In this document: positions 36,601 to 51,400 of the stretch, piece by piece
How positions within the stretch are numbered: position 1 is the first letter of the stretch
Layout: every line of letters starts with the position of its first letter
Origin: Volvox africanus
Taxonomy: Eukaryota; Chlorophyta; Chlorophyceae; Chlamydomonadales; Volvocaceae
Length of the DNA: 64,000 bases
Direction of reading: 5' to 3'
Assembly: GCA_030268105.1 (NCBI GenBank)
Contig: BSDZ01000003.1
Coordinates: forward strand, 372,001 to 436,000
The notes under the pieces: model-generated
The model's input: the letters and a program-made list of their open reading frames with translations, nothing else
What the model was told of the DNA's origin: nothing
Databases searched by the model: none
Translations under genes and position numbers: made by a program

Positions 36601-39600
36601 AAACGGCGACTCTCGGCCAGCCTAAACCTGTTAATATTTGCAATGCTTTCAGGCCTGCCTGGACCTTATTGCATCATTCATCGGTATATGTGCATTGCGC
36701 AGTCTCAACAACCTGCCCTGATCATCAGCCAGCGGGAATCTAACCCGTGACTCTCGGCCAGCCCAAAACCTTTTGAAATTTGCAATGCGCCCAGGCCTGC
36801 CTGGCCCTTATTGCATCATTCATTGGTATATATGCATTGCGCAGTTTTAACAACCTGCCAGAGGGAATCTAACCGACGACTCTCGCCTAGCCCAAACCTG
36901 TTTATATTTGCAATGCTTTCAGGCCTGCTTGGCCCTTCTTCCAAAATTTATTCTTATATGTGCATGGCTCACTCTCAACAACCTCCCTTATCATCAGCCA
37001 GCGGGAATCTAACCAACGACTCTCAGCCAGCCCAAAACCTATTGAAATTTGCAATGCGCCCAGGCCTGCATGGCCCTTCTTGCATCATTAATTGTTAAAT
37101 GTGAATTGCGCACTCTCAACAACCTTCCCTGGTCATCAGCCAGCGGGAATCTACCCGGCGACTCTCATACAGCCCAAAGCCTATTAAAATTTGCAATGCG
37201 CCCAGGCATGCCTGGCCCTTATTGCATCATTCATTGGTATATGTGCATTGCTCAGTCTCAACAACCTGCCAGCGGGAATCTAACCGGCGACTCTCGGCCA
37301 GCCCAAACCTGTTAATATTTGCAATGCGCCCAGGCCTGCCTGGACCTTATTGCATCATTCATTGGTATATGTGCATTGCGCAATCTCACAACCTTCCCTG
37401 GTCATCAGCCAGCTGGAAGCTAACCAGCGACTCTCGGCCAGCCCAAAACCTATTGAAATTTGCAATGCGCCCAGGCCTGCCTGGCCCTTCTTGCATCCTT
37501 AATTGGTATATGTGCATTGCGCACTCTCAACAATCTGCCAGCGGGAATTAAGTGGGCAACAACTCGGCCAGCCCAAACCTGTTAATATTTGCAATGGGCC
37601 CAGGCCTGCCTGGCCATAATTGCATTATTCATTGGTATATGTGCATTGCGCACTCTCAACAACCTGCCCTAATCATCAACTAGCGGGAATCTAACCAGCG
37701 ACTCTCATTCAGCCCATAGCCTATTGAAATTTGCAATGCGCCCAGGCATGCCTGGCCCTTATTGTATCATTCATTGGTATATGTGCATTGCGCAGTCTCA
37801 ACAACCTGCTAGAGGGAATCTAACCGATTACTCTTAGCCAGCCCAAACCTGTTAATATTTGCAATGCGCCCAGGCCTGCCTAGACCTTATTGCATCATTC
37901 ATTTGTATATATGCATTGCGCACTCTCAAGAACCTGCCCTGATCATCAGCCAGCGGTAATCTAACCGGTGACTCTCGGGCAGCCCAAAACCTATTGTAAT
38001 TTGCAATGCGCACAGGCCTGATTGGACCTTATTGCATTACTCGTTGGTATATGTGCATTGCGCACTCTCAACAACCTTCCCTGGTCATCAGCCAGCAGGA
38101 ATTGCGAAGGAAACCACTCGGCAAGCCAAACCTGTTTATATTTGCAATGCACCCAGGCCTGCCTGGCCCTTATTGCATCATTAATTGGTATTTGTGCATT
38201 GCGCAGTCTGAACAACCTGCCAGAGGGAATCAAACCGGCGACTCTCGGCCAGCCCAAACCTGTTAATATTTGCAATGCTTTCAGGCCTGCCTGGCCCTTA
38301 TTGCATCATTCATTGGTATATGTGCATTGCGCACTCTCAACAACCTGCCCTGATCATCAGCAAGCGGGAATCTAACCAGCGACTGTTGGCCAGCCCAAAC
38401 CTGTTTATATTTGCAATGCGCCCAGGCCTGCCTGGACCTTATTGCATTCTTTATTCTTATATGTGCATGACTCACTCTCAACAACCTGCCCTCATCATCA
38501 TCCAGCGGAAATCTAACCAGCAACTCTCGGCCAGCCCAAAACCTGTGAATTTTTGCAATGCGCCCAGGCCTGCCTGGCCCTTATTGCATCATTAATTGGT
38601 TTATGTGCATTGCACAGTCTCAACAACCTGCCAGAGGGAATCAAACCGGCAACTCTCGGCCAGCCCAAACCTGTTAATATTTGCAATGCTTTCAGGCCGG
38701 CCTGGCCCTTATCGCATCATTTATTCTTATATGTGCATGGCTCACTCTCAACAACCTGCCCTGATCATCAGCCAGCGGGAAGCTAACCAGCGACTCTCGG
38801 ACAGCCCAAAACCTTTTGAAATTTGCAATGCGCCCAGGCCTGCCTGGTCCTTATTGCATCATTAATTGGTATATATGCATTGCACAGTCTCAACAACCTG
38901 CCAGAGGGAATCTAAACGGCGACTCTCGGCCAGCCTAAACCTGTTAATATTTGCAATGCTTTCAGGCCTGCCTGGACCTTATTGCATCATTCATCGGTAT
39001 ATGTGCATTGCGCAGTCTCAACAAACTGCCCTGATCATCAGCCAGCGGGAAACTAACCAGCGACTCTCGGCCAGCCCAAAACCTGTGAATTTTTGCAATG
39101 CGCCCAGGCCTGCCTGGCCCTTATTGCATCATTAATTGGTTTATGTGCATTGCGCAGTCTGAACAACCTGCCAGAGGGAATCTAAACGGCGACTCTCGGC
39201 CAGCCCAAACTCGTTAATATTTGCAATGCTTTCAGGCCGGCCTGGCCCTTATCGCATCATTTATTCTTATATGTGCATGGCTCACTCTCAACAACCTGCC
39301 CTGATCATCAGCCAGCGGGAAGCTAACCAGCGACTCTCGGACAGCCCAAAACCTTTTGAAATTTGCAATGCGCCCAGGCCTGCCTGGCCCTTATTGCATC
39401 ATTCATTGGTTTATGTGCATTGCGCAGTCTGAACAACCTGCCAGAGGGAATCAAACCGGCGACTCTCGGCCAGCCCAAACTTGTTAATATTTGCAATGCT
39501 TTCAGGCCGGCCTGGCCCTTATCGCATCATTTATTCTTATATGTGCATGGCTCACTCTCAACAACCTGCCCTGATCATCAGCCAGCGGGAAGCTAACCAG

Positions 39601-42463
39601 CGACTCTCTGCAAGCCCAAAACCTTTTGAAATTTGTAATGCGCCCAGGCCTGCCTGGCCCTTATTGCATCATTAATTGGTATATATGCATTGCACAGTCT
39701 CAACAACCTGCCAGAGGGAATCAAACCGGCGACTCTCGGCCAGCCCAAACTTGGTAATATTTGCAATGATTTCAGGCCTGCCTGGACCTTATTGCATCAT
39801 TCATTGGTATATGTGCATTTCGCACTCTCAACAACCTGCCCTGATCATCAGCCAGCGGGAATCTAATCAGCGACTCTTGGACAGCCCAAACCTTTTGAAA
39901 TTTGCAATGCGCCCAGGCATGCCTGGCCCTTATTGCATCATTCATTGGTATATACGCATTGCGCAGTCTCAACAACCTGCCAGAGGGAATCAAACCGGCG
40001 ACTCTCGGCCAGCCCAAACCTGTTAATATTTGCAATGCACCCAGGCCTGCCTAGCCCTTATCGCATCATTTATTCTTATATGTGCATGGCTCACTCTCAA
40101 CAAACTGCCCTGATCATCAGCCAGCGGGAAACTAACCAGCGACTCTCGGCCAGCCCAAAACCTGTGAATTTTTGCAATGCGCCCAGGCCTGCCTGGCCCT
40201 TATTGCATCATTAATTGGTTTATGTGCATTGCACAGTCTCAACAACCTGCCAGAGGGAATCAAACCGGCAACTCTCGGCCAGCCCAAACCTGTTAATATT
40301 TGCAATGCTTTCAGGCCGGCCTGGCCCTTATCGCATCATTTATTCTTATATGTGCATGGCTCACTCTCAACAACCTGCCCTGATCATCAGCCAGCGGGAA
40401 GCTAACCAGCGACTCTCGGACAGCCCAAAACCTTTTGAAATTTGCAATGCGCCCAGGCCTGCCTGGTCCTTATTGCATCATTAATTGGTATATATGCATT
40501 GCACAGTCTCAACAACCTGCCAGAGGGAATCAAACCGGCGACTCTCGGCCAGCCTAAACCTGTTAATATTTGCAATGCTTTCAGGCCTGCCTGGACCTTA
40601 TTGCATCATTCATCGGTATATGTGCATTGCGCAGTCTCAACAACCTGCCCTGATCATCAGCCAGCGGGAATCTAACCCGTGACTCTCGGCCAGCCCAAAA
40701 CCTTTTGAAATTTGCAATGCGCCCAGGCCTGCCTGGCCCTTATTGCATCATTCATTGGTATATATGCATTGCGCAGTTTTAACAACCTGCCAGAGGGAAT
40801 CTAACCGACGACTCTCGCCTAGCCCAAACCTGTTTATATTTGCAATGCTTTCAGGCCTGCTTGGCCCTTCTTCCAAAATTTATTCTTATATGTGCATGGC
40901 TCACTCTCAACAACCTCCCTTATCATCAGCCAGCGGGAATCTAACCAACGACTCTCAGCCAGCCCAAAACCTATTGAAATTTGCAATGCGCCCAGGCCTG
41001 CATGGCCCTTCTTGCATCATTAATTGTTAAATGTGAATTGCGCACTCTCAACAACCTTCCCTGGTCATCAGCCAGCGGGAATCTACCCGGCGACTCTCAT
41101 ACAGCCCAAAGCCTATTAAAATTTGCAATGCGCCCAGGCATGCCTGGCCCTTATTGCATCATTCATTGGTATATGTGCATTGCTCAGTCTCAACAACCTG
41201 CCAGCGGGAATCTAACCGGCGACTCTCGGCCAGCCCAAACCTGTTAATATTTGCAATGCGCCCAGGCCTGCCTGGACCTTATTGCATCATTCATTGGTAT
41301 ATGTGCATTGCGCAATCTCACAACCTTCCCTGGTCATCAGCCAGCTGGAAGCTAACCAGCGACTCTCGGCCAGCCCAAAACCTATTGAAATTTGCAATGC
41401 GCCCAGGCCTGCCTGGCCCTTCTTGCATCCTTAATTGGTATATGTGCATTGCGCACTCTCAACAATCTGCCAGCGGGAATTAAGTGGGCAACAACTCGGC
41501 CAGCCCAAACCTGTTAATATTTGCAATGGGCCCAGGCCTGCCTGGCCATAATTGCATTATTCATTGGTATATGTGCATTGCGCACTCTCAACAACCTGCC
41601 CTAATCATCAACTAGCGGGAATCTAACCAGCGACTCTCATTCAGCCCATAGCCTATTGAAATTTGCAATGCGCCCAGGCATGCCTGGCCCTTATTGTATC
41701 ATTCATTGGTATATGTGCATTGCGCAGTCTCAACAACCTGCTAGAGGGAATCTAACCGATTACTCTTAGCCAGCCCAAACCTGTTAATATTTGCAATGCG
41801 CCCAGGCCTGCCTAGACCTTATTGCATCATTCATTTGTATATGTGCATTGCGCACTCTCAAGAACCTGCCCTGATCATCAGCCAGCGGTAATCTAACCGG
41901 TGACTCTCGGGCAGCCCAAAACCTATTGTAATTTGCAATGCGCACAGGCCTGATTGGACCTTATTGCATTACTCGTTGGTATATGTGCATTGCGCACTCT
42001 CAACAACCTTCCCTGGTCATCAGCCAGCAGGAATTGCGAAGGAAACCACTCGGCAAGCCAAACCTGTTTATATTTGCAATGCACCCAGGCCTGCCTGGCC
42101 CTTATTGCATCATTAATTGGTATTTGTGCATTGCGCAGTCTGAACAACCTGCCAGAGGGAATCAAACCGGCGACTCTCGGCCAGCCCAAACCTGTTAATA
42201 TTTGCAATGCTTTCAGGCCTGCCTGGCCCTTATTGCATCATTCATTGGTATATGTGCATTGCGCACTCTCAACAACCTGCCCTGATCATCAGCAAGCGGG
42301 AATCTAACCAGCGACTGTTGGCCAGCCCAAACCTGTTTATATTTGCAATGCGCCCAGGCCTGCCTGGACCTTATTGCATTCTTTATTCTTATATGTGCAT
42401 GACTCACTCTCAACAACCTGCCCTCATCATCATCCAGCGGAAATCTAACCAGCAACTCTCGGC
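30660..42463. repeat. Three tandem copies of a 3932-bp higher-order repeat
   Basis: Identical landmarks recur at 30732/34664/38596, 32069/36001/39933 and 34059/37991/41923, always 3932 bp apart. I place the copies at about 30660-34591, 34592-38523 and 38524-42463. Each is about 29 monomers. Each copy begins with a segment of about 1619 bp whose first roughly 450 bp is then repeated (30732 versus 32351). Differences between copies are few: C at 31161 versus A at 35093, a variant near 40532, and TATATGTGC near 41836 versus TATATATGC near 37904. This is very recent amplification, or possibly an assembly effect. Confidence 0.9.
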
Positions 42464-45400
42464 AAGCCCAAACCTGTTAATATTTGCAATGCGCCCAGGC
42501 CTGCCTGGCCCATATCGCATCATTTATTCTTATATGTGCATGGCTCACTCTCAACAAACTGCCCTGATCATCAGCCAGTGGGAAACTAACCAGCGACTCT
42601 CGGCCAGCCCAAAACCTGTGAAGTTTTGCAATGCGCCCATGCCTGCCTGGCCCTTATTGCATCATTCATTGGTATATGTGCATTGCGCAGTCTCAACAAC
42701 CTGCCAGAGCGAATCAAACCAGCGACTCTCGGCCAGCCCAAACCTGTTAATATTTGCAATGCGCCCAGGCCTGCCTGGACCTTATTGAATCATTCATTGG
42801 TATATGTGCATTGCGCAATCTCACAACCTTCCCTGGTCATCAGCCAGCTGGAAGCTAACCAGCGACTCTCGGCCAGCCCAAAACCTATTGAAATTTGCAA
42901 TGCGCCCAGGCCTGCCTGGCCCTTCTTGCATCCTAAATTGGTATATGTGCATTGCGCACTCTCAACAACCTTCCCTGGTTATCAGCCAGCGGGAATCTAC
43001 CCGGCGACTCTCATTCAGCCCAAAGCCTATTGAAATTTGCAATGCTTTTAGGCATGCCTGGCCCTTATTGCATCATTCATTGGTATATGTGCATTGCTCA
43101 GTCTCAACAACCTGCCAGAGGGATTCAAACCGGCGACTCTCGGCCAGCCCAAACCTGTTAATATTTGCAATGCGCCCAGGCCTGCCTGGACCTTATTGCA
43201 TCATTCATTGGTATATGTGCATTGCACAATCTCACAACCTTCCCTGGTCATCAGCCAGCTGGAAGCTAACCAGCGACTGTTGGCCAGCCCAAAACCTATT
43301 GAAATTTGCAATGCGCCCAGGCATGCCTGGCCCTTATTGCATCATTAATTGGTATATGTGCATTGCGCACTCTCAACAACCTTCCCTGGTCATCAGCCAG
43401 CGGGAATCTACCCGGCGACTCTCATTCAGCCCAAAGATTATTGAAATTTGCAATGCGCCCAGGCATGCCTGGACCTTATTGCATCATTCATTGGTATATG
43501 TGCATTGCGCAATCTCACAACCTTCCCTGGTCATCAGCCAGCTGGAAGCTAACCAGCGACTCTCGGCCAGCCCAAAACCTATTGAAATTTGCAATGCGCC
43601 CAGGCCTGCCTGGCCCTTATTGCATCATTAATTGGTATATGTGCATTGCGCACTCTCAACAACCTTCCCTGGTCATCAGCCAGCGGGAATCTACCCGGCG
43701 ACTCTCATTCAGCCCAAAGATTATTGAAATTTGCAATGCGCCCAGGCATGCCTGGCCCTTATTGCATCATTCATTGGTATATGTGCATTGCTCAGTCTCA
43801 ACAACCTGCCAGAGGGAATCAAACCGGCGACTCTCGGCCAGCCCAAACCTGTTAATATTTGCAATGCGCCCAGGCCTGCCTGGACCTTATTGAATCATTC
43901 ATTGGTATATGTGCATTGCGCAATCTCACAACCTTCCCTGGTCATCAGCCAGCTGGAAGCTTACCAGCGACTCTCGGCCAGCCCAAAACCTATTGAAATT
44001 TGCAATGCGCCCAGGCCTGCCTTGCCCTTCTTGCATCATTAATTGGTATATGTGCATTGCGCACTCTCAACAACCTGCCAGCGGGAATTAAGCGGGCAAC
44101 CACTCGGCCAGCCCAAACCTGTTAATATTTGCAATGCTTTCAGGCCTGCCTGGCCATAATTGCATTATTCATTGGTATATGTGCATTGCTCAGTCTCAAC
44201 AACCTGCCAGAGGGAATCAAACCGGCGACTCTCGGCCAGCCCAAACCTGTTAATATTTGCAATGCGCCCAGGCCTGCCTGGACCTTATTGAATCATTCAT
44301 TGGTATATGTGCATTGCGCAATCTCACAACCTGCCCTGATCATCAGCCAGCGGGAAACTAACCAGCGACTCTCGGCCAGCCCAAAACCTGTGAATTTTTG
44401 CAATGCGCCCAGGCCTGCCTGGCCCTTATTGCATCATTCATTGGTTTATGTGCATTGCGCAGTCTGAACAACCTGCCAGAGGGAATCAAACCGGCGACTC
44501 TCGGCCAGCCCAAACTCGTTAATATTTGCAATGCTTTCAGGCCGGCCTGGCCCTTATCGCATCATTTATTCTTATATGTGCATGGCTCACTCTCAACAAC
44601 CTGCCCTGATCATCAGCCAGCGGGAAGCTAACCAGCGACTCTCTGCAAGCCCAAAACCTTTTGAAATTTGCAATGCGCCCAGGCCTGCCTGGCCCTTCTT
44701 GCATCATTCATTGGTATATATGCATTGCGCAGTCTCAACAACCTGCCAGAGGGAATCTAAATGGCGACTCTCGGCCAGCCCAAACCTGTTAATATTTGCA
44801 ATGCACCCAGGCCTGCCTAGCCCTTATCGCATCATTTATTCTTATATGTGCATGGCTCACTCTCAACAACCTGCCCTTATCATCAGCCAGCGGGAAGCTA
44901 ACCAGCGACTCTCTGCAAGCCCAAAACCTTTTGAAATTTGCAATGCGCCCAGGCCTGCCTGGCCCTTATTTCATCATTCATTGGTATATATGCATTGCGC
45001 AGTCTGAACAACCTGCCAGAGGGAATCAAACCGGCGACTCTCGGCCAGCCCAAACTCGTTAATATTTGCAATGCTTTCAGGCCGGCCTGGCCCTTATCGC
45101 ATCATTTATTCTTATATGTGCATGGCTCACTCTCAACAACCTGCCCTGATCATCAGCCAGCGGGAAGCTAACCAGCGACTCTCTGCAAGCCCAAAACCTT
45201 TTGAAATTTGCAATGCGCCCAGGCCTGCCTGGCCCTTATTGCATCATTCATTGGTGTATATGCATTGCGCAGTCTCAACAACCTGCCAGAGGGAATCTAA
45301 ATGGCGACTCTCGGCCAGCCCAAACCTGTTAATATTTGCAATGCACCCAGGCCTGCCTAGCCCTTATCGCATCATTTATTCTTATATGTGCATGGCTCAC

Positions 45401-48400
45401 TCTCAACAACCTGCCCTGATCATCAGCCAGCGGGAAACTAACCAGCGACTCTCGGCCAGCCCAAAACCTGTGAATTTTTGCAATGCGCCCAGGCCTGCCT
45501 AGCCCTTATTGCATCATTCATTGGTTTATGTGCATTGCACAGTTTCAACAACCTGCCAGAGGGAATCAAACCGGCGACTCTCGGCCAGCCCAAACTCGTT
45601 AATATTTGCAATGCTTTCAGGCCGGCGTGGCCCTTATCGCATCATTTATTCTTATATGTGCATGGCTCACTCTCAACAACCTGCCCTGATCATCAGCCAG
45701 CGGGAAGCTAACCAGCGACTCTCGGACAGCCCAAAACCTTTTGAAATTTGCAATGCGCCCAGGCCTGCCTGGCCCTTATTGCATCATTAATTGGTATATA
45801 TGCATTGCACAGTCTCAACAACCTGCCAGAGGGAATCTAAACAGCTACTCTCGGCCAGCCCAAACTTGTTAATATTTGCAATGCACCCAGGCCTGCCTAG
45901 CCCTTATCGCATCATTTATTCTTATATGTGCATGGCTCACTCTCAACAACCTGCCCTGATCATCAGCCAGCGGGAAGCTAACCAGCGACTCTCTGCAAGC
46001 CCAAAACCTTTTGAAATTTGCAATGCGCCCAGGCCTGCCTGGCCCTTATTGCATCATTCATTGGTATATATGCATTGCGCAGTCTCAACAACCTGCCAGA
46101 GGGAATCTAAATGGCGACTCTCGGCCAGCCCAAACCTGTTAATATTTGCAATGCACCAAGGCCTGCCTAGCCCTTATCGCATCATTTATTCTTATATGTG
46201 CATGGCTCACTCTCAACAACCTGCCCTGATCATCAGCCATCGGGAACCTAACCAGCGACTCTCGGACAGCCCAAAACCTTTTGTAATTTGCAATGCGCCC
46301 GGGCCTGCCTGGTCCTTATTGCATCATGAATTGGTATATATGCATTGCACAGTCTCAACAACCTGCCAGAGGGAATCAAACCGGCGACTCTCGGCCAGCC
46401 TAAACCTGTTAATATTTGCAATGCTTTCAGGCCTGCCTGGACCTTATTGCATCATTCATTGGTATATGTGCATTGCGCAGTCTCAACAACCTGCCCTGAT
46501 CATCAGCCAGCGGGAATCTAACCCGTGACTCTCGGCCAGCCCAAAACCTTTTGAAATTTGCAATGCGCCCAGGCCTGCCTGGCCCTTATTGCATCATTCA
46601 TTGGTATATATGCATTGCGCAGTTTTAACAACCTGCCAGAGGGAATCTAACCGACGACTCTCGCCTAGCCCAAACCTGTTTATATTTGCAATGCTTTCAG
46701 GCCTGCTTGGCCCTTCTTCCAAAATTTATTCTTATATGTGCATGGCTCACTCTCAACAACCTCCCTTATCATCAGCCAGCGGGAATCTAACCGGCGACTC
46801 TCAGCCAGCCCAAAACCTATTGAAATTTGCAATGCGCCCAGGCCTGCCTGGCCCTTCTTGCATCATGAATTAATAAATGTGAATTGCGCACTCTCAACAA
46901 CCTTCCCTGGTCATCAGCCAGCGGGAATCTATCCGGCGACTCTCATTCAGCCCAAAGCCTATTAAAATTTGCAATGCGCCCAGGCATGCCTGGCCCTTAT
47001 TGCATCATTCATTGGTATATGTGCATTGCTCAGTCTCAACAACCTGCCAGCGGTAATCTAACCGGCGACTCTCGGGCAGCCCAAAACCTATTGTAATTTG
47101 CAATGCGCACAGGCCTGATTGGACCTTATTGCATTATTCGTTGGTATATGTGCATTGCGCACTCTCAACAACCTTCCCTGGTCATCAGCTAGCAGGAATT
47201 GAGAAGGAAACCACTCGGCAAGCCAAACCTGTTTATATTTGCAATGCACCCAGGCCTGCCTGGCCCTTATTGCATCATTAATTGGTATATGTGCATTGCG
47301 CAGTCTGAACAACCTGCCAGAGAAAATCAAACCGGCTACTCTCGGCCAGCCCAAACCTGTTAATATTTGCAATGCTTTCAGGCCTGCCTGGCCCTTATTG
47401 CATCATTCATTGGTATATGTGCATTGCGCACTCTCAACAACCTGCCCTGATCATCAGCCAGTGGGAAACTAACCAGCGACTCTCGGCCAGCCCAAAACCT
47501 GTGAAGTTTTGCAATGCGCCCATGCCTGCCTGGCCCTTATTGCATCATTCATTGGTATATGTGCATTGCGCAGTCTCAACAACCTGCCAGAGGGAATCAA
47601 ACCGGAGACTCTCGGCCAGCCCAAACCTGTTAATATTTGCAATGCGCCCAGGCCTGCCTGGACCTTATTGAATCATTCATTGGTATATGTGCATTGCGCA
47701 ATCTCACAACCTTCCCTGGTCATCAGCCAGCTGGAAGCTAACCAGCGACTCTCGGCCAGCCCAAAACCTATTGAAATTTGCAATGCGCCCAGGCCTGCCT
47801 GGCCCTTCTTGCATCATTCATTGGTATATGTGAATTGCGCACTCTCAACAACCTTCCCTGGTCATCAGCCAGCGGGAATCTACCCGGCGACTCTCATTCA
47901 GCCCAAAGCCTATTGAAATTTGCAATGCGCCCAGGCATGCCTGGCCCTTATTGCATCATTCATTGGTATATGTGCATTGCTCTGTCTCAACAACCTGCCA
48001 GCGGGAATCTAACCGGCGACTCTCGGCCAGCCCAAACCTGTTAATATTTGCAATGCGCCCAGGCCTGCCTGGACCTTATTGCATCATTTATTCTTATATG
48101 TGCATGGCTCACTCTCAACAACCTGCCCTGATCATCAGCCAGCGGGAAGCTAACCAGCGACTCTCTGCAAGCCCAAAACCTTTGGAAATTTGCAATGCGC
48201 CCAGGCCTGCCTGGCCCTTATTGCATCATTAATTGATATATATGCATTGCGCAGTTTTAACAACTTGAGGGAATCTAACCGGCGACTCTCGGCCAGCCCA
48301 AACCTGTTTATATTTGCAATGCTTTCAGGCCTGCCTGGCCCTTCTTCCAAAATTTATTCTTATATGTGCAAAGCTCACTCTCAACAACCTGCCTGATCAT

Positions 48401-51400
48401 CAGCCAGCGGGAAGCTAACCATCGACTCTCAGCCAGCCCAAAACCTATTGAAATTTGCAATGCGCCCAGGCCTGCCTGGCCCTTCTTGCATCCTTAATTG
48501 GTATATGTGCATTGCGCACTCTCAACAATCTGCCAGCGGGAATTGAGCGGGCAACAACTCGGCCAGCCCAAACCTGTTAATATTTGCAATGGGCCCAGGC
48601 CTGCCTGGCCATAATTGCATTATTCATTGGTATATGTGCATTCCGCACTCTCAACAACCTGCCCTAATCATCAACTAGCGGGAATCTAACCAGTGACTCT
48701 CATTCAGCCCATAGCCTATTGAAATTTGCAATGCGCCCAGGCATGCCTGGCCCTTATTGTATCATTCATTGGTATATGTGCATTGCGCAGTCTCGACAAC
48801 CTGCCAGAGGGAATCTAACCGATTACTCTTAGCCAGCCCAAACCTGTTAATATTTGCAATGCGCCCAGGCCTGCCTAGACCTTATTGCATCATTCATTTG
48901 TATATATGCATTGCGCACTCTCAAGAACCTGCCCTGATCATCAGCCAGCAATAATCTAACCGGCGACAACTTATTGCATTATTCGTTGGTATATGTGCAT
49001 TGCGCACTCTCAACAACCTTCCCTGGTCATCAGCCAGCAGGAATTGCGAAGGAAACCACTCGGCAAGCCAAACCTGTTTATATTTGCAATGCACCCAGGC
49101 CTGCCTGGCCCTTATTGCATCATTAATTGGTATATGTGCATTGCGCAGTCTGAACAACCTGCCAGAGGGAATCAAACCGGCGACTCTTGGCCAGCCCAAA
49201 CCTGTTAATATTTGCAATGCTTTCAGGCCTGCCTGGCCCTTATTGCATCATTCATTGGTATATGTGCATTGCGCACTCTCAACAACCTGCCCTGATCATC
49301 AGCCAGTGGGAAACTAACCAGCGACTCTCGGCCAGCCCAAAACCTGTGAAGTTTTGCAATGCGCCCATGCCTGCCTGGCCCTTATTGCATCATTCATTGG
49401 TATATGTGCATTGCGCAGTCTCAACAACCTGCCAGAGGGAATCAAACCGGAGACTCTCGGCCAGCCCAAACCTGTTAATATTTGCAATGCGCCCAGGCCT
49501 GCCTGGACCTTATTGAATCATTCATTGGTATATGTGCATTGCGCAATCTCACAACCTTCCCTGGTCATCAGCCAGCTGGAATTGAGAAGGAAACCACTCG
49601 GCAAGCCAAACCTGTTTATATTTGCAATGCACCCAGGCCTGCCTGGCCCTTATTGCATCATTAATTGGTATATGTGCATTGCGCAGTCTGAACAACCTGC
49701 CAGAGGGAATCAAACCGGCGACTCTCGGCCAGCCCAAACCTGTTAATATTTGCAATGCGCCCAGGCCTGCCTGGCCCTTATTGCATCATTCATTGGTATA
49801 TGTGCATTGCGCACTCTCAACAACCTGCCCTGATCATCAGCCAGTGGGAAACTAACCGGCGACTCTCGGCCAGCCCAAACCTGTTAATATTTGCAATGCG
49901 CCCAGGCCTGCCTGGACCTTATTGCATCATTCATTGGTATATGTGCATTGCGCAATCTCACAACCTTCCCTGGTCATCAACCAGCTGGAAGCTAACCAGC
50001 GACTCTCGGCCAGCCCAAAACCTATTGAAATTTGCAATGCGCCCAGGCCTGCCTGGCCCTTCTTGCATCATTCATTGGTATATGTGAATTGCGCACTCTC
50101 AACAACCTTCCCTGGTCATCAGCCAGCGGGAATCTACCCGGCGACTCTCATTCAGCCCAAAGCCTATTGAAATTTGCAATGCGCCCAGGCATGCCTGGCC
50201 CTTATTGCATCACTCATTGGTATATGTGCATTGCTCAGTCTCAACAACCTGCCAGCGGGAATCTAACCGGCGACTCTCGGCCAGCCCAAACCTGTTTATA
50301 TTTGCAATGCGCCCAGGCCTGCCTGGACCTTATTGAATCATTCATTGGTATATGTGCATTGCGCAATCTCACAACCTTCCCTGGTCATCAGCCAGCTGGA
50401 AGCTAACCAGCGACTCTCGGCCAGCCCAAAACCTATTGAAATTTGCAATGCGCCCAGGCCTGCCTGGACCTTCTTGCATCCTTAATTGGTATATGTGCAT
50501 TGCGCACTCTCAACAATCTGCCAGCGGGAATTGAGCGGGCAACAACTCAGCCAGCCCAAACCTGTTAATATTTGCAATGCTTTCAGGCCTGCCTGGCCAT
50601 AATTGCATTATTCATTTGTATATATGCATTGCGCACTCTCAAGAACCTGCCCTGATCATCAGCCAGCGGTAATCTAACCGGCGACTCTCGGGCAGCCCAA
50701 AACCTATTGTAATTTGCTATGCGCACAGGCCTGATTGGACCTTATTGCATTATTCGTTGGTATATGTGCATTGCGCACTCTCAACAACCTTCCCTGGTCA
50801 TCAGCCAGCAGGAATTGAGAAGGAAACCACTCGGCAAGCCAAACCTGTTTATATTTGCAATGCACCCAGGCCTGCCTGGCCCTTATTGCATCATTAATTG
50901 GTATATGTGCATTGCGCAGTCTGAACAACCTGCCAGAGGGAATCAAACCGGCGACTCTCGGCCAGCCCAAACCTGTTAATATTTGCAATGCTTTCAGGCC
51001 TGCCTGGCCCTTATTGCATCATTCATTGGTATATGTGCATTGCGCACTCTCAACAACCTGCCTTGATCATCAGCCAGTGGGAAACGAACCAGCGACTCTC
51101 GGCCAGCCCAAAACCTGTGAAGTTTTGCAATGCGCCCATGCCTGCCTGGCCCTTATTGCATCATTCATTGGTATATGTGCATTGCGCAGTCTCAACAACC
51201 TGCCAGAGGGAATCAAACCGGAGACTCTCGGCCAGCCCAAACCTGTTTATATTTGCAATGCGCCCAGGCCTGCCTGGACCTTATTGAATCATTCATTGGT
51301 ATATGTGCATTGCGCAATCTCACAACCTTCCCTGGTCATCAGCCAGCTGGAAGCTAACCAGCGACTCTCGGCCAGCCCAAAACCTATTGAAATTTGCAAT

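Noticed and set aside
30660..42463. Recent segmental duplication carrying genes
   Set aside because: The duplicated 3932-bp units contain only satellite monomers.
42804..43631. 275-codon plus-strand ORF in satellite
   Set aside because: It is made only of satellite monomers. Overlapping frames and the opposite strand are also open, and homologous units elsewhere carry stops in the same frame. It is a consequence of multiple-of-three repeat periods.
45791..46528. 245-codon ORF in satellite
   Set aside because: Starts at TTG, consists of satellite units, and has equivalents broken by stops in neighbouring copies.
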